Assembly (NCBI GenBank): GCA_011032825.1 | Contig: JAADJZ010000010.1 | Span: 248,001 to 312,000 of the forward strand | Direction of reading: 5' to 3' | Origin: Massariosphaeria phaeospora | Taxonomy: Eukaryota > Ascomycota > Dothideomycetes > Pleosporales | Length of the DNA stretch: 64,000 nucleotides | Position numbers and translations under genes: made by a program | Shown: in pieces, positions 23,000-35,485 of the stretch | Layout of the letters: each line of letters begins with the position of its first letter | How positions within the stretch are numbered: the first letter of the stretch is position 1 | The notes under the pieces: generated by a model | The model's database searches: none | The model's input: only the letters and a program-made list of their open reading frames with translations | What the model was told of the DNA's origin: nothing

Positions 23000-25900
23000 C
23001 AGCAGGGGCAACATCTCGCCTCGACCAGATAGGTATCAATTGTCGAAGACAGTGTACGAGGCATGCAGCTGCCATGAAGCTTTTCTGTTTACGATGATGT
23101 GCAGCGTGAGAGACTGTGGGGCGTGCCGACTGAATCTACGCGCAAAGAGAGGACAAGGGGAGCTGGAGGCAGAAGACGTGCATGGCCCCGAGCGATCCTC
23201 GGCGATACGATGGTGATCCGCCACATGCTGAGAGCGTGTTCGAATAGACGACTGACGACTGACAACTGTGCCATACGACATGCAACCGCCACAACTCGCG
23301 GCTACAACGGTGAAGGCGGCGTGGGACCTCAGTGATGGGCGGCGCCTCGGCTTGATGAATACTAACTTGCACGATATACTCGTGCCCGGGAATGGGTGAT
23401 TGCATGCCAGGCTCACGTTCTGCAGGCCCAGCGGCATTCCGAGCAGGCCATGGAGTCGTTCCCGGCACTGGACGGTGAGTTGGACACCACAATGGCCATG
23501 GGGGGGTGGGGTGGGGGAGCAAGCGGGCGCGTTGATGGGGATGGGGCTCGCGGCGAAGACAGTATTGGCCGAAGTTCAGGCTCATTGAGCATGCGTTATC
23601 AGCACATTGATCCACCGACGGGGTCGATTCTGCAGCATCCCGAAATGAAAGGGACCTCTGTGCGGCGTCGCTTCTCCAGGGCCCGGTAGCAGTCTGGTCT
23701 CTGGCAGCGCTCTTGTGGCTTGTATGAGAGAACTGGGTCGTCATGAGGGCCAGAGCAGGTGTAGACACTGGATGCGGCCGCAACGGACGTCTCCAGGTTG
23801 TGCTGCGCGTTGCCAGCATGTGCTGCCGACCGACCTCACTACCACGACTACCGATCACGGCCACCCAGCGCCCACCAATGCGCGATGCATGGCCATCAGC
23901 GATCAAACGTCCGCGACGTGTGGGCGTCCGCCCAATGAAGCGGCGAAATACCCGCGGGCTGTCGGTTTCGCTCTCGCTGGCCGTCCTGTCCGCTCGCGAG
24001 TCCTGCTCATTTCCCCTGCCCGCGCTGTGCTTCCAGTCCGCCGCCGCTGTTGGGGTGACTCTGGGGGCATCCCGTCCAACCACACGTCCGCGTGCTTGGC
24101 GGTGTCTGGCAAGACGCCGCAAGAGACGCCTCTCGGCACTGCTGCTCAGACTGCATACCGAGCTCGCAGCAGATGAGAGCAGCAGCAGCGGCGGCGGCGG
24201 CGGCCGTGGTGTTTTTGCTTCTGCGAAACATGGCGCGTCGCCCGCCTGCCTCACCACTGCGCCGCCCACGGCACCAGCTGGCTGGCCGCTCACCCGCTGT
24301 CTGTTACCGTTTGGCACTGCGCTCGCCGCGTTGGTGGCCGCCGCGCCGCCCGCACCACTCGAGTGCGTCGTCTGCTTCGTCTGCTTCGCCTGCTTCGCCT
24401 GCTTCGTCTGCGCGTCTACTCCTCCGCCGTCAGGGCCGGCCCCCGTCTGCTTCGGGCACGGGCGACGACGGCAGGTGAGAGTGCGCAAGCAGGCTCGCGA
24501 TGGCACACGCACAATACCCGGGCGGTGATCACGGCGCCACGGCCTGCACAGGGATGCTGCCACCAGCCAGCGCTGGCCATCCTTCAGCGATCGAGAGCGG
24601 ATCGCCCCTGCGTCGTGGATTAAAGGAAATTGTAACCGCCTCGTCCAGCCAGAATGCCGGCTGTCTGCTGCGTCTGCGTCTGCGGCCTCTTCTCGTGCCC
24701 CCGGCGCCAGCGGGCCCAGCAGCTGGTCACGTTGTGTCGGCCGTTGTCGCCCTGCTGTCAAGCAGCGGTTGATTACAGCCGCTGCTGCGCTACCGTGTCG
24801 CCTGCCGCCCACAGATACAGCCTACGACGAGTGCTACAAGCAGCAGTCTTCTGGAAGCAGCATTCTTCCGGCCCGCGCCGAGCTAGAGCTAGCCCTCGGC
24901 CGTTGAAATCGATCTGGCGCTCGTTCTGCTGCTGCTGCTGGCCGTGGCGGCTGGCGGCTGGCGGCTGGCCGGTGGCGCCCTGGCAGCGACTCCGCGACTC
25001 CGACCGCCGCCGCTAGCCACCGATCGCGCGGGTGGTGGTCTGCTCGCTCGCCGACGCCTTTTGGCGCCTGAGCGTGTCGAGCGGCGTGCAGTTCGCTGTT
25101 CAGTTCGCGCCGCGCCGCGCGATTGGCGTTGGCGGCTGACAGGGCAAGGCTGAGATGGCTGCCATGGCCGCATGTGCCTGTCCTGACGCAATCTCGCACG
25201 CCCTGGCCACCACGACGGCCGTTGCGAAACGCGTGCAGCGCGCGCCGGCGACGGCACTCTGGCACTCCAATAATGGCCAGCCACAGCGCTGATGGGCTCG
25301 CTCGCCCGGATGGCAGCTGGCCGCTGGCCGCTGGCGTTGCGAGGGCCTTGGGTACCCGACCGCAGCAGCAGCCTGGAGCCCAGCACGCTCACGCTGCACC
25401 ACGCGCGGCCTAGCGACGTCGGCAGGCCGGCTTCACCACACACCACAGGGACCACACCTCACCACCACACCCCGTCCAGGCTCACGCCCACGGCGGCATC
25501 CAGCACTACTCCCCTCAGTACTCCGCACCGCGCACACGCACACGCACTAGGGGCCAGCTAAAGCAGCGGCACCCCGCAACAAGCGTTGCCGAGCCCTGTA
25601 CCATCCTGGTCGCCTGCGCTGCGGGTCCCTGGAGCTCCCGCTGTGCTATGGCCATGCAGCTGCCACTGATGGCGCCCCGTCTCGCTCGACGCTTGATGCT
25701 CAGCGCCACGGATCAAGGCCTTGCTCGTCGGCGCTTTTCTGCTGCTCCCCTGCCCTCTGCAAGCCGTGCAGCACCTCCCTGTTCACCCAGTCCTCACATT
25801 CTCTTTCGAGAAGGCCACCCTGGTTGCCGCCAGCACACCTGATCCCGGCCCTCGTCCATTCGTCAGAGAGCCCAGAGCCCACCCCATCTCCCGTATCGTC

Positions 25901-26143
25901 CTCAAGGCTCACGTCCCGAGGTACCGTACCCCTGTGCCTTCGATCTTTGCCTTGGGGGCCTGCTAGCCCTCGAGCTCAGTCACGCCTCTCTCGTGGTGTA
26001 ACAAACTGCCTCCAGATATCATGTTTCCCTAAGAGGCACCTCTGCCCTGGCCGTGGCCTGACCCCAGTCTTTCCACTTCTCTTGCCCTCGATTTATCCGG
26101 ATCGTCCTGTGCAAAGTGCTGTCAAGCCTTTTCTGTCTGAATG
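23000..26143. other. Long GC-rich gene-poor stretch upstream of htf1
   Basis: 23000-26143 has no recognisable gene. 23800-25450 is very GC-rich with CTG/GCC-type short repeats, so frames stay open by chance on both strands. The longest is a 558-codon minus-strand frame (23136-24812) of biased, low-complexity composition and no domain I know. It may be promoter, non-coding RNA or an extended regulatory region for htf1. Short upstream frames occur at 26021-26032 and 26141-26182. Confidence 0.5.
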
Positions 26144-26916
26144 ATCTGTCTCCCCTCCCCCCTGCTGCTCTTGCCGATATAGCCTCCGTGGTGTTCCTGG
26201 GCACTCGTACAAAGGGCCCGTATCGTCGACTACCACAAGAAGCATTTTACATATCTGGTGCTAGTCGGCTACCCACCTCACCTCTGGCAACCTTCAACTT
26301 CCTCGGCCACTGACTACATCTACTCCTCCCAACAGCACTACCCCCTCACCAGCTTCTATTTCGAGCAGACGTTGCACCGAAACTCCGCGCCCCAGTCTTG
26401 TCTTGGGTGCAACATCAGCCATTCAGCCTTGGTCCCGCATATCGACCCCCCAGCCCTCCCCGACACGGCCCCCCTTTGATCTGTTTGTTTGTGACAGACT
26501 TGCGACCTTAACGCATTGAGCTGTCTATACTCTTGATACGGTTATAAGCACTGCGACGTGCTCTCCTCTTCGCCGATCACCCGCATCCGACCCCGCATTG
26601 GGTTTGAGGGACCCATCAAGTGTGTTTACCGCAAGCTTCATCGGGCCCTTCCCATTGCTGGCCCGTAGTAGGAGTTCGCCGTGTTATCGCAGGAGATTCG
26701 CTTTCCTAGTTTGTGGTTTCGTTACAACCCTAGTCAAACCCGTAACCGCGACTTGTCCGAAGGGAGCAGAAGGATCGTCTCGGGATAGTGCGACGAGGTG
26801 GGCACCACTTCTCTCTTCTGCACCGACCTTCGCTGACTGTGAAGCTTATTAGAAGCCGTTGAGCCACATAGTGAATTCTCTCTCGACTCAACAGGACTCG
26901 TCCTTGAAAGGCGCAA
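26144..26916 (+). promoter_or_regulatory. ATG-free 773-bp leader/promoter of htf1
   Basis: No ATG occurs on the plus strand between 26144 and the htf1 start at 26917, though about ten would be expected from composition. The stretch is rich in C and T. It is preceded by two ATGs opening uORFs of 3 and 13 codons. This pattern suggests a long leader selected for scanning; the transcription start is not known. Confidence 0.5.
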
Positions 26917-28718
26917 ATGGTGGACGGAAACCTCTTCATCCCGCTCTCGCCGCCCAGCTCGCCGCGTATGTCTGCGTACAGCACGACGCCCGCAGACAAC
27001 GAATGGCAAGCTTCGGATATCAAGGCATTGGATACTACTTCGCCACCACACTCGGACGGCGACATGGCTCTGCTCCACGTTGAGGTAACGGGACACAGCT
27101 TCGACCTGAAACGGCCACTACTACGAACGCACAAGAGCTTCCCATATCCTCTTGACAACAAACACCACATCAATGGCATGGACTCGCCATCAAGAGAGCG
27201 TATCAGCATTAGTAACCTCGAGGACCTCGATTCGGCAGACATGTCAAATGTAACCTTCGGTGGCTCTGCTCCTGCTAGCCCTGTGTCCCGGTTAACACCT
27301 CCATCGCCTCATGATGTCCTCAATTGCGACAAGCACGACTCTCAAGATGACGAGATCATCATGGATGAAAAAGATGAGGAGAAGAGTGACGAATGCGGCA
27401 AATCTGAGGACAAGCCACCAATCTCTGCTGCGGAGCTACGCAACCAAAAGCGCAAGATGAAGCGGTTCAGGCTCACCCACAACCAGACTCGCTTTCTCAT
27501 GAGCGAATTTGCACGTCAAGCACATCCAGACGCTGCCCATCGAGAACGGCTCGCTCGCGAGATCCCTGGTCTAAGCCCAAGGCAGGTTCAGGTCTGGTTC
27601 CAGAACCGGTATGTACACGTCGTCGTAAAGTTTTATCGCCCCCCACTAACACAAAGACAGGAGGGCAAAGCTGAAGCGTCTGACTAGCGACGACCGAGAA
27701 CGCATGATGAGGTCCAGAGCGTTACCAGAGGACTTTGATATGACTCAGGCGCTTCACTCTCCGTTCGGAACCGGTCATGGCCTCGGCACGCCATTAACTT
27801 CTCCCGGATCCTACACGCCTGGTTTCCCTGAAGGCAACATGATGCGGCCCCTCAGTATTGATACCCTGCGTCGCGGACCGTTAGATTCTCACATTTCTCC
27901 CACTGGCATCAGCCCTGCGTTTGGTGGCTTCTCCTTTACTCCACCTCAGTCGGCAACAGATACGCTCTCGCCTGTTTCCAATCACGGGGAATCCCCGTTC
28001 GGCTTTCACTCTGCTCCACTTGACAGCAGCCCAAGGACATCAAACCCCTTCTCTATGTCCATGGCTGCATCGCCCGCGTATGCCGCGCATCACAGCATCC
28101 CACGCCTCTCGCTCCATGCTGATAGAGTTGCACGGTCGAGAGCAGAATCTCTATCTTCGCCGCTCCGAGCAAGCATGCATTATTCAAACGGACACGACGG
28201 CAACCTCAACGGCACGCACGACTCAAGTCACCTTGACGGAACATCACTTGGCGGTGATCGGGGACCATCAAGATCTTACTCAAGCTCAATGATGCCTTAT
28301 GGGATTGGGAATTCTTGTAAGTGGCTCGCAATAACTTGAAGCGCAGATTCTAACGAGTGCAGACTCTCCAGTGCCAGGATTCCAAGCCTCAAGTGCCCAG
28401 AGAATGCGTTCTTTCTCGAGTAGCGTCCCTCGTCGCATTGAATTGAGCACACACTACGGGCAAAGTCGTAGTACGACAACGCCCCAGACCGCCACGTTCC
28501 CCACCTACACCAGCTCTCCTCTAGTGACGCCCCAGAGCTTTGCGATGCCCCAACTAAGCGCACCGCACCACATGACGACGTTCCCAAACTCGTATTTGCG
28601 GAACGACTCCTCGTCGGGTGACCACTACTCAGGCGTGGGCGCTGTCCTAGGAGAGGTCATTGAGAACTCCAGCCACGAGACCGATGACCACAACGACCAG
28701 ATGTCGCAGCCATACTGA
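26917..28718 (+). CDS. htf1: Homeodomain transcription factor, Htf1/Hox2 type, 567 aa
   Basis: Exons 26917-27608, 27661-28316 and 28363-28718. The homeodomain (about 178-238) reads RFRLTHNQTRFLMSEF, HPDAAHRERLAREIPGL, SPRQVQVWFQNRRAKLKRL; the first intron splits an Arg codon in recognition-helix WFQNRR. The acidic stretch before it (DEIIMDEKDEEKSDECGKSE) and the Ser/Pro/Gly-rich C-terminus (about 245-567) look disordered, as in activation domains. The nearest family I know is Htf1/Hox2, needed for conidium formation in Magnaporthe and Fusarium; role here is inferred from that. The gene stands alone between about 3.9 kb upstream and 7.5 kb downstream without recognisable genes, as for a regulator with large control regions. 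Confidence 0.9.
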
Positions 28719-30136
28719 GCCACTGCTCATCATCTCTCCAATTCTTCAATGCGGCGTTTCGTGTACCCTGGGCAGTGGTGGGTTGGGTTAGGTTGGCGTC
28801 TAGGCGGATTCTGTTTAGCTGGCTCTTGAAAAGTTAAGGAAAGACTATATCATGATGAAACAGATGTATGGACGGACGGACGGACGGGCTACGGAACGGA
28901 ACGGACTGGGAACCCAGTATGACTTGACGGCTTTTTTTCTTTTCCTTTTGCACCGCGATCGAATTTGACGATGAGTGCCGCTTTCACCGTTCACCACGTC
29001 AGTTGCGTGGTTTTTTTTTCTGAAAGGCACACACATCCCTGGTGGCTGTTTCACACCTCCCGCACGTCGAGCGTTTCGAGGAAAACCCGCCTGGTTTTGG
29101 GTTCACCGGCACCACGTACCATGACGGGTTGGTTGTTTTATTTTTCTTTGTTTTGTGTTCTGGTGCGCGCGGCTCCGGGGTTTCACACTTGGGCGCTTTT
29201 TTCATGCTTTATTTTTTGTTCTTTTCGAACGCCAAGCGACCAAAAGACATGTCCGGCTTTGGATAGTAGTCTTTTTTTTACCGTTCTTGTATCTATTTGT
29301 GTACTTTTTTCTGTTTGTGCGTTTTGTTTTGTATTACTTGGTTTCTTGATGTTTTGATTTTTGGGGGTTGTGGATGGATGGTGGTGGGGTACGGAACGGA
29401 ACGTTTGGGGGTTTTGCTTCGGGTGCTTTTTGGTTGTTCTGTGCGGCGGCTTTGAAAGCATCGATATACCACTCTTGACTTCTCTTCACTTCGCTTCGCT
29501 ACATGTTACATACTATATCATATCATACCATAGCAAAACATCTTCGCTGGAAGCAAGTCTTCTCGTCGTTACTGGAGTTAGCTGGTGCAAATACGATTGT
29601 CATGATATTCTATCGTTCTCTTCTACGGTGTGGTATACACGGCGCCTCGCCGGTCTGCCCTTTACATCGCTTCATCTGTACCTGGCTGATCTTGCTTGTT
29701 GCGTGGGGCAGGGCAGCCAGCGGCTACCTCGCATGCGCGTCTTTGGCAACAGCACTGGCAATGGCGGTCCATGGGTTGATCTCTCTACTCCCCTTTCCGC
29801 CACAACTTTTTTGCCCGCAGCACGAGCGAACATTCGCTAGGCCAGTCTAGTCTAGTCTAGGGCACCTCAATTCTCGGTCAGTCGGTCTCACAGCCTACAG
29901 GTTAAGCTAAGCTACGCTACGCTACGTACGTAGGTAGATGGCTAGATGGGTAGATGCGGCACACGGATACGTACCTTAATATCGCTGGCTATATATATAT
30001 AAGCGGACAATTCGGGCATAAATCAAATCAACCGTTTGTTTGCCCCAGCCTCCTCCTCCTCCTCTCCCTCCTCCCAGCTCAGCTCACATCGCACAGCACA
30101 GCAGTGGCAAGACAGACAGACAGAAACGAGAGAGCA

Positions 30137-30155
30137 TGTGTGTGTGTGTGTGTGT
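30137..30155 (+). repeat. (TG)n microsatellite
   Basis: About nine to ten uninterrupted TG units. Confidence 0.95.
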
Positions 30156-30473
30156 ACGACGCGAGGGAAATTTGTCTCGGAGCAAAGTAGCGAGGATGGG
30201 CGGAAGAGCCGCGGTGGTGGATGGGCTGGGCTGGGCGGTAGGGTACGGGGGGGGGGGGGTAGGGGGTATGGATAGACAGCGCTTAAGATGAGCAAGCTTT
30301 TTTGGCATGTGATGGGAGGAGGCATGGTTTGACTAGGGCTGGGGGTAGATGGGTAGAGCGAACAATACATCGTCTCATCTCACTTCCTTTCCTCGATTCC
30401 TTCTTGCTTTCTGGCTCAGTTTGAAGTCTCGAGTTGGGTTGTATGGTTTGGTTTAGCACAAGGGGATAGCAGG

Positions 30474-30496
30474 AGCAGCAGCAGCAGCAGCAGCAG
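30474..30496 (+). repeat. (AGC)n microsatellite
   Basis: Seven to eight AGC units in non-coding sequence. Confidence 0.9.
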
Positions 30497-31089
30497 AGCC
30501 CGAGGCGGGCTTAGCTTAGCTTTGATTAGCTTCGCGGCCGCTTGGTGGGAGATGCGGTTGTTGCTCAGGTCAAACCCGTTTTCTCAAGCCAGTTCAGTTT
30601 ACCCAGTTTGCAAGTATGTCGGAGCGCAGAGGTCATGGGGGGAAATGTACACGCAGGGAAACAAACACCGGTCCAGTGAGCAGCGCGTTGTGCCTGGCCT
30701 AATCACCACGCCCCAGACTGGCGCTGGTTTGGTTGCAGGGCCTTTGCAAATTGCAAGAAGCCGCTAGAAATCAAACCATGGTATGGAAGGAAGACGCAAT
30801 TCGAAGCCAGAAAGGAAGGAACATGGAAGAAACAACCAGCCAGTCAGTCAGCCAGCCAGCGCCGATCAAACTCGTTGTTCCCCTTCCCTTCTCGCCGATT
30901 GTAATCAATCTCCACGACCCTCCATAGCGCCGCCCGCACCAAGCGCGGCTCTTTCTCCCCACCACTCATACCATGCCATCCCACATGCACCACATGACCC
31001 CTTCGTTAGCCAAGCCAAGACAAAGCCCCAATCTATCTTGCCGTTACGGTTCGGTTTCTCCACATTTTAGCTTACCCCAGACGCCTCAA

Positions 31090-34000
31090 TGTTCGGCTTG
31101 CTTGCGGAACATGGGGTAATAGATGGACGGTGCGGGCTGAGCTGGGCAGTCAGGAACCGAACGGTGGTGTTCCGTGCAGGCTTCTATAATATGGGCGGGT
31201 GTATGGGTGTTTATGTGTGGATGCAATGCATGTGGGTGGGTATCGGGGGGCAGGGGTAGGGATATGGTTATGGCTAAATGGATGGGTGTGGGTGTGGGTA
31301 TGGGCATGGGCGGGGTGGTACGGAGTATTGAGAGGGTGAGTGTGGGTGAGTGAGTGGGCTATCCCCTTTGCGCCGAGCGGCTCTGGATACGAGGTTTTGC
31401 GGGGAAAACTGGAGATGGGGTGAGGAGATCATTGGGCTGGAAGGTAGGTAGGTCGGTAGACTGGTAGGTACTTGGATGGTTGCAGCGGGCTTGCATGATA
31501 CGTGCGTAGAGGGGCAGGGCTTGGGGCTCGGAGAGATGATGGCGGCGGCTGCGGCGATGGCGATGGCGGGGGAGGGCTTGGGTTGGGGTCAGAGAGGGTG
31601 CTCTTGTTGCTGCTGTGCACGAATTGAAGGGGATTATGCTGACTGACTCGCCTTGACTGGTAGACGATGCAGACGGCAGGTAAGGTGCAGGAAGCCGCAG
31701 TCCCGTAGATTAAACGGTGCGAGTATATGTGCCTGTGCCTGTGCCTGTGCATGGGCGTGTGCAGGTGCATGTGGAGATGAGAGAAACAAGAAAGAAGTGG
31801 AATAGAAGACGAGATATAGATTGATATTGAGGCTGCAGCCATGCACGCATGCACGACGCAGGACTCTGGAGAAAAGATGCGGGATTGTGGAGAAAACGTG
31901 GGGTGTATGCTTAGCCCGGGCTGGCTGGCTGGCTGGCTAGCGGTCGGTCGTCGACCGTCCAACGTACATGGAGCCGCGGGTGATTTTTCTTTTTTGGCGC
32001 AGATCTTAGGCTTAATGCTGGCTGGGCATCTTGGGTCGGTCGTGAAGTGGGCGAATTGGGTGATTGCGAAGATGCAGCGATGGCTAGGCTGGGGCAGATG
32101 CGTACCGGCTTTGGAGAAGTTCTGGAATGCTGATGGGCGTGTGATCAGATCTGGGGATTTAAGGTTTTTGGAGGGGTGGGCGGTGTGTGAATGGCGTTTT
32201 GGCGGGGGAGATGTACGGTTACTCACTCCTGTGCGGGACTAGGGGTCTAGGTACTGCTGGTGTCGTGATGCTGGTGCAGGGCTGGGGGTATTATGTAAGG
32301 ACAAGGGGAGGTGTGATGAGTGAGCGGCCTGGCATATCACCTGATCGGTTAGAGGACTAACCGTCAAGGGATAGGTATCTAGTGCGTGCCCGACGAGGAC
32401 GTCGAGCACAGCAGCGCAGACCAGACCAGGCTCAGGCCGACAAGTCGGATGCTGCAATGGTTTTCGTGAGTGCAACCGGCACCGGTTCGCGTCTCCGACG
32501 GCTGGTGTCGTTGAAGCTACCAAGATAGGTTAGGCAGTGCATGCGGATGCGGAGTGCAGGAAGGCCGCGCTGCTTTTGCGCCCACGGCTTCGATACGATA
32601 CGTTCGCATCGCCTCGGGCCTGTTGCGCGCTGATGATGATGTGCGTGCGGCGCTGACCGGAACGTAGGGACGACGTTTCGCTCGCGGTAGTCATCAGGCT
32701 GCGCAGAGACAAGAAATTGTCCGTGTCGTACGTTGCAGTCATGGGCTTCTCTTTAGGCGTCGGCTTCGCGCCGGATCGCCGTGCCTGACGATGAGTAACG
32801 CCGGACTACGGGTGGAAGGGAGAGTCTGTCAGACGGCTGGCAACGCGCCGGTCCGCCCGTTTTCTTTGCTTTTCCGCCGGACATTGGCACAGAACGCTGG
32901 AGGATGAGATGGGCATGAGGGAGCGCGGGCGGCGGAGGAGGCAACCTTGGGAGACACGGAGAAATGTGGGGTCTCAAACCTGGAGCGGCGAAGGACGTTT
33001 TGCTTGTGTGAGGATGATGGGAGTTCTTGTCTCCATGTGCGATGCCGCCCGCCTCGAGACGTAACTGGTGCAAACGGCTTCGTTGGGGCTGGCGATGCTG
33101 AGGACCGGGTTGGAGCGGAGGGGGTGGGTCCGTGCATGTGATTGGTGGGATTTGGTGAATGGAGCAGTCACGTGTAAGAACCCGAAAGTTTGTCTGAAAC
33201 TTCACATGCCAGGACCAAAGCTGACGAGAATGCGCCAGGACGAGGATGCGAGCGCATGCCGGCAAACAAGAGGCAGACCAGGAGGATTGCCGTTATCATC
33301 AGTCGCTCGAGGCTCCTCCTGCTTCTATGTTCATTATCGCTCTGCCGTCCCCTTACGACATGCACCGACGCGCGCCCTCCAGCACAGCCAAAGCCGGCGA
33401 TGCGATGTTGGATTTGGCTCCGACCTGCCTTTTCCTTTCTCGACCGAGCCCACTCGTACTCGTCTCAACGCCAAATTGAGGGATCAAAAGGCTGCGCCAG
33501 AGGCGCTTTTAGTGCCCGGGTGCTGTCTGCCACATCTGCAAGGTCGTGCAGCGTGCATGTCCTTTGAATCCCGAGCCCGACCTGCCTCGAGTGGAGTTGG
33601 TGCATCAATGATCACCGAGCGCGCTGCTCCCTTGAGGCTTGGACCGAGTACAAGAGGCGCTTCAAGGCACCTCTTTGGTGGATTTGGGAGCAAGAACTTG
33701 ACGATGGTGTGCGGCGCGCGCTGCTGCACGTACGTTACGTGTCCCCGGCGACTGGTCCAGGGACAAGGCCGTTTTGTCTCGTCTCGTCTCGTCCACCATC
33801 GCAAGGTCATCTCAGCTGGTCTGCATCCGCTAGCGGGGATATCGTCGCTTTTGGAGATGGGTGGGAGAGAAGCGCGCGGAGGGATTGGAGCTGGTAGCGC
33901 AAGACGTCGGGTTGAAAAGCGGCGAGTAATGCCAACACTGCATGCTTCCGTGCCGCGGAGTCACAGGCTCACAATCACAGTCACCGCTACAACGACAGCG

Positions 34001-35485
34001 ATGCGGAGCCGACAGCTCGCAACTGGCACTTCGCAGATACATACAAAACCCGCGTCCGCAGCCCCATCGCTTGAGTTCTGCACATACGAAGCCCCAACGC
34101 GGTCTCCTGTCATCCATCGACGTTGTGCGCTGGAGTCACACCAGGTCATGCACAGGCAGCTATCCCGTAGTCGACTGTGTACCTGACGGTCCGCTGCATT
34201 CCACAGCAGCAACCTGGTTTCGCGGCCCGTCTAGAGTTTCGATTCTCCAGGGCTGAGAGGCTGTGTCTCCGCGCGACACCCAGCTGCCAGGCGCAGAGCC
34301 AGTGTGCCGAACACGACAGCTTGTTGCGCGGGCCGGCTGCGACTCTGTGAGCCAGTCGCGGCATGCGTCCTCACAGGTAGCGGCTGCCGTGCTACGGCCC
34401 ACGGGATAGATGACTCATGTTAAGAGTCTAGGTGCCGCTATCTTGCAGCGGGGGATAGCGGCTGGTGAGTTGAGTTGATATTCTGAGTGCAAGGCGAAGG
34501 CAAACTTTGGAGGCTACCTTTACTAGTATGCATTAATTCGTGTCCGATTTAACACAGCTTTAGGCAATGCTCTTGACAGTATAAGAGATTCTAGCAATAC
34601 CTAGATAGGCTACTTTTATCTTTACAAAGTCTTGTTGTATCTAGTATACGAGGTAATGTACTATAGAAACTTATAAAGGCGCAAGAGTGTAGTTCAAGGT
34701 GAGGCTGGCGCGAGGCCACGTACCATGTGTGCTGTTTCCGGCTTCTGTGATGGACCCTTTGGTGGTCTTGCTTGCTTGCACCGGCGTTCACGCCGTCCAT
34801 GGGTACAACAGCGCCTTCGTGAGATGCTCCCTGATGTCGTTGACTGAGGTTGCCCCACGCCACACCTTCTGCGTCTTCTAGAAGCCAAATAAATTAGTCG
34901 CCCCGTAAGGCAGAGCACACCTGTGGCGGCAGTCATCTTATCGATTGCTCAGAATAGGGGGAGGTAGCTGCTGATTGGCCAGACGGCCCGGAGTTAAGCG
35001 GAGTAGAAAGGCAAGATGAGAGCAATCTCAGAGAAGACGCCGTCATTATGCATACGCGCGCATGAGAACCGTGAACGATCTGGCTTGACGACCACGAAAG
35101 AAGCTCGGCGCGCGGCTGTTGGTGTTGTTGCGAGGCAGCGCGCAAGTGAAAGGCGGCTTTGTCTGCTGGTAAGGCTGTTGCAGGTGGCGCGATGCCGAGG
35201 ACACGATGGGCGAGACAGGAGAGCGCAGCAGGACCGGGCAGAGTGCTATATATGTGCGTGAGATATGTTTTCCACCTGCCTGGTTCTGCTCGAAAGGAGC
35301 GCGTATGAGTCTGCTGGCACAGGGCAGTGAGGGACCTTTGCAGTGCCGGTGGCGCGGTGTTCGTTGCTGTGCTGGACGTGGGCGTCGGCAGCAGAATGGC
35401 TCGCCGGTGAGTCTGTACTTGTAGCCTACTGTTCTCTCTCGCGCGTCAGACTGACATCCGGGGGCTCTTGGACGGTGGATCGATG
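31090..35485. other. Gene-free region upstream of the eIF4G leader, part 2
   Basis: 31090-32300 has strong G-over-C excess on the plus strand, with repeated GGGTG/GGTAG motifs. 32300-34400 is mixed sequence with a 372-codon plus-strand frame (33068-34186) of unconvincing composition. 34430-34690 is AT-rich. No recognisable gene, RNA or transposon. Confidence 0.5.

Larger units (their letters stand above)
28719..31089. other. Gene-free region downstream of htf1, part 1
   Basis: Probably the htf1 3' UTR followed by non-coding DNA. 28900-29460 is rich in T and G on the plus strand. Contains (TG)n at 30137-30155, a run of 13 G at 30247-30259 with more G runs after it, and (AGC)n at 30474-30496. 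Open frames here are short or low-complexity. No protein family or tRNA recognised. Confidence 0.5.

Noticed and set aside
31429..32226. 265-codon minus-strand frame
   Set aside because: Low-complexity His/Pro/Ser translation caused by the C-rich strand of a G-skewed region; not protein-like.
33068..34186. 372-codon open frame between htf1 and eIF4G
   Set aside because: Composition is Arg/Ser/Cys-rich with no domain or secondary-structure pattern, and overlapping frames on the same and opposite strands are also open.
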